Positions 22,695-24,346 of a DNA stretch of 24,346 nucleotides are shown piece after piece. The DNA is from Bacillota bacterium (GTDB lineage: Bacteria > Bacillota > Clostridia > Acetivibrionales > DTU013). The stretch is from assembly GCA_023411645.1 (NCBI GenBank), contig JAEYON010000059.1, positions 1-24,346 of the forward strand. Reading direction: 5' to 3'. Below the pieces are notes generated by a model that did no database searches, had not been told where the DNA came from, and saw nothing but the letters and a program-made list of their open reading frames with translations. The position numbers and the translations under genes were made by a program. How positions within the stretch are numbered: position 1 is the stretch's first letter; each line of letters opens with the position of its first letter.

Positions 22695-23237
22695 ATGAGA
22701 GCGGTAATTTTTCTGGCGGAAGGTTTTGAAGAAATAGAGGCAATAACAGTAATAGATGTTTTGCGGCGTGCAAAGGTAGACATAAAAGTAGTGTCTGTTT
22801 CAGATAAATTGGCCGTGGCAGGGGCACACAAGATTACAGTTATTGCGGATGCTTTATATGAAGAAATTGATTTTGCAGATATAGATATGCTTATACTGCC
22901 CGGCGGGATGCCCGGAACGACAAACCTGACATCCCATCAGAGACTCATTCAGAGCATAACACAACATGCAAAGGATGACAAATGGGTATGTGCCATTTGT
23001 GCTGCGCCATCAATTCTTGGCAAACTGGGAATTCTAAGGGGAAAATCTGCGGTGTGTTACCCCGGTTTTGAGGATAGTTTGCAGGGAGCGGAGGTCAAAT
23101 ATGATTCTGTCATACATGATGGAAAGGTCGTAACTGCCCGTGGCCCGGGTGTTTCAATACAGTTTGCGTTGAAGCTGGTGGAGATTCTGAAGGGACCTGA
23201 GTTATCAGAGAAGATTAAGAATGATATGCTCGTATAA
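22695..23237 (+). CDS. DJ-1/PfpI-family protein (YajL/ThiJ type)
   Basis: ATG 22695 lies 8 bases after AAGGA (22682-22686) and gives 180 residues, the normal DJ-1/YajL length; upstream in-frame ATGs add unrelated sequence. The start RAVIFLAEGFEEIEAITVID holds the conserved glutamate (E15), and KWVCAICAAPSILGK carries the nucleophile-elbow cysteine (C102), the redox-sensitive residue of the family. LILPGGMPGTTNL and KVVTARGPGVSIQFAL complete the fold. Members act as stress-response proteins, with reported glyoxalase III and protein or nucleotide deglycase activities that remain debated. It is probably a cytoplasmic, monocistronic stress gene. Confidence 0.93.
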   Translation: MRAVIFLAEGFEEIEAITVIDVLRRAKVDIKVVSVSDKLAVAGAHKITVIADALYEEIDFADIDMLILPGGMPGTTNLTSHQRLIQSITQHAKDDKWVCAICAAPSILGKLGILRGKSAVCYPGFEDSLQGAEVKYDSVIHDGKVVTARGPGVSIQFALKLVEILKGPELSEKIKNDMLV

Positions 23238-23350
23238 TATTTGAATGCTTGCATCTCGAGCAAATAACTTGAATAAAATTGTTAATTAAAACCTATCTAT
23301 TTGTGGTAATATAAATGGGTATGAAAAAAATTATTCGGAGGCAGGCGGCA

Positions 23351-23833
23351 TTGTCCATACATATTGTACTTGTAGAGCCCGAAATACCACAGAATACAGG
23401 CAATATTGCCCGCACCTGCGCAGCTTCGGGAGCCGGATTGCACCTGATCAAACCGCTCGGGTTTTCCATCGAGGACAGGTATCTGAAAAGGGCAGGCCTG
23501 GATTACTGGAATGAGGTGCTGGTAAGCTGCAGTGACAGCTTTACCGAACTTAAGGAAAAATACAGAGGGCACTCTTTTTTTTATGCCTCGACAAAAGCAG
23601 GAAAGACCTATACTGACATAGCTTATCCGAAGGATTGCTTTCTTGTTTTTGGCAAGGAGACTGCAGGGCTGCCGGAAGAGCTGCTGGAGGCTAATAGGGA
23701 GTCGTGTATACGGATTCCCATGAGAGAGGGAATACGCTCGTTAAATCTGTCTAATTCTGTTGCGATAATTCTCTATGAGGCTTTAAGGCAGCAAGGCTTT
23801 AGTGATATGAGTTTAAAAGGTAAAATGGGTTAG
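23351..23833 (+). CDS. trmL: tRNA (cytidine/uridine(34)-2'-O)-methyltransferase TrmL
   Basis: I place the start at TTG 23351: GGAGG (23337-23341) is 9 bases upstream, and the resulting 160-residue protein begins SIHIVLVEPEIPQNTGNIAR, where TrmL/CspR proteins normally begin, with the family's usual length. The earlier ATGs at 23315 and 23321 have no ribosome binding site and would add 10-12 basic residues. It is a SPOUT-class enzyme with the trefoil-knot AdoMet motifs LVFGKETAGLPEELL (98-112), RIPMREGIRSLNLSNSVAII (121-140) and a final YEALRQ. It methylates the wobble ribose of tRNA-Leu isoacceptors, as a homodimer. pfkA follows after 23 bases, probably on the same message. Confidence 0.93.
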   Translation: MSIHIVLVEPEIPQNTGNIARTCAASGAGLHLIKPLGFSIEDRYLKRAGLDYWNEVLVSCSDSFTELKEKYRGHSFFYASTKAGKTYTDIAYPKDCFLVFGKETAGLPEELLEANRESCIRIPMREGIRSLNLSNSVAIILYEALRQQGFSDMSLKGKMG

Positions 23834-23856
23834 GAATTTTAACAAGGAGGTTTGGT

Positions 23857-24346
23857 ATGTCTAAAAGAATTGGGGTTATGACAGGGGGCGGAGATTGCCC
23901 TGGATTAAATGCAGTGCTCAGAGCGGTTGTTAAAACGGCTATGGTCAAATATGGCTATGAGGTCATCGGTTTCAGAGACGGATACAGGGGATTGGTTCTC
24001 AATGATTATGTACATTTCAAATCCGGAGATGTTTCAGGTATATTGGACAAGGGAGGCACCATACTAGGCAGCTCCAACAGGGACAATCCGTTCAAATTCA
24101 GGGTCGAGAGCAACGGAAAGGTCAACTATGTAGATATGTCAGACAAGGTCATGGAGAATGTTCATACACACGGCATCGATTGTATGATATTGATCGGTGG
24201 AGACGGTACGCTCACAAGCGCAAGGGACTTTTCAAGAAAAGGGATGAATGTGATTGGAGTTCCTAAAACAATAGACAACGACCTGTCGGCTACTGATACG
24301 ACCTTTGGTTTTATGACTGCGGTTGACACAGCTACAGAGGCCATTG
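23857..24346 (+). CDS. pfkA: 6-phosphofructokinase, N-terminal half (cut by the window end)
   Basis: ATG 23857 follows AAGGAGG (about 23844-23850). The visible 163 residues contain KRIGVMTGGGDCPGLNAVLR (phosphate-binding start), GGTILGSSNRDNPF, LIGGDGTLTSA (G114-T118) and VPKTIDNDLSATDTTFGF (135-152), with the catalytic TIDND aspartates. It phosphorylates fructose 6-phosphate in glycolysis. The residue matching position 104 of E. coli PfkA is glycine (G117), which favours ATP. The residue matching position 124 is lysine (K137), usual in PPi-dependent and group III enzymes. This Gly/Lys pair occurs in actinobacterial ATP-dependent group III enzymes. The remaining half lies beyond the window. 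Confidence 0.95.
   Translation, partial: MSKRIGVMTGGGDCPGLNAVLRAVVKTAMVKYGYEVIGFRDGYRGLVLNDYVHFKSGDVSGILDKGGTILGSSNRDNPFKFRVESNGKVNYVDMSDKVMENVHTHGIDCMILIGGDGTLTSARDFSRKGMNVIGVPKTIDNDLSATDTTFGFMTAVDTATEAI

Noticed and set aside
23238..23300. Terminator or promoter between the DJ-1 gene and trmL.
   Set aside because: Only 4-bp inverted repeats are visible, and the TTGAAT/TATCTA pair has a 19-base spacer; neither is convincing.
23315..23350. ATG starts at 23315 and 23321 for TrmL.
   Set aside because: No ribosome binding site precedes them; GGAGG at 23337-23341 and the family's normal N terminus support TTG 23351.

Overview
The window looks like a chromosomal piece of an anaerobic, spore-forming Firmicute of the class Clostridia. 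Reasons: a spoVAC-spoVAD-spoVAEb-spoVAEa sporulation block, strong AGGAGG-type ribosome binding sites with several GTG/TTG starts, a clostridial-type glutamate dehydrogenase, a CheX/CheC-family protein and a group III-like phosphofructokinase. Base composition is moderate and slightly AT-rich, with no obvious shift along the window. I saw no rRNA, tRNA, CRISPR array, transposase or phage gene.

Region 1 (about 1-14294, all + strand) is one large accessory catabolic locus. It opens inside a Gfo/Idh/MocA dehydrogenase gene, followed by an SMP-30-type lactonase, a SelA/DgaE-like PLP enzyme and two more Gfo/Idh/MocA dehydrogenases. After a 119-nt gap with a possible operator/promoter come a lipoprotein sugar-binding protein, a D-aminoacylase-family amidohydrolase, two MalF/MalG-type permeases, two tandem RidA-family proteins, a BadF-type N-acetylglucosamine-kinase-like ATPase, a LacI-family regulator and a GH4 6-phospho-glycosidase. 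Read together, the genes suggest oxidative breakdown of an N-acylated amino sugar: import, C1 oxidation, lactone opening, removal of the N-acyl group from an N-acyl-2-amino-sugar acid (formally an N-acyl-D-amino acid), PLP-dependent ammonia elimination, and RidA hydrolysis of the enamine/imine. This pathway is inference; the family assignments are much firmer.

Region 2 (about 14300-17005, +) is the spoVA block for dipicolinic acid transport, preceded by a 49-residue single-pass membrane mini-ORF. The Shine-Dalgarno of that mini-ORF lies inside a 13-bp hairpin followed by six T, so terminator and translational block overlap between the catabolic and sporulation genes.

Region 3 (17006-20975) holds an orphan CheX-like gene (+) and, convergently (-), a 1058-residue protein joining a GAF-like region, a PEP-synthase-type ATP-grasp domain and a C-terminal nucleotidyltransferase domain. 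Next to it is a GGGGACG-type hairpin element.

Region 4 (20976-24346) has glutamate dehydrogenase (-), with a perfect consensus sigma-A promoter and a structured leader of about 180 nt. A divergent intergenic region carries a 16-bp inverted repeat. A DJ-1/YajL-family gene, trmL (likely TTG start) and the 5' part of pfkA (+) follow.
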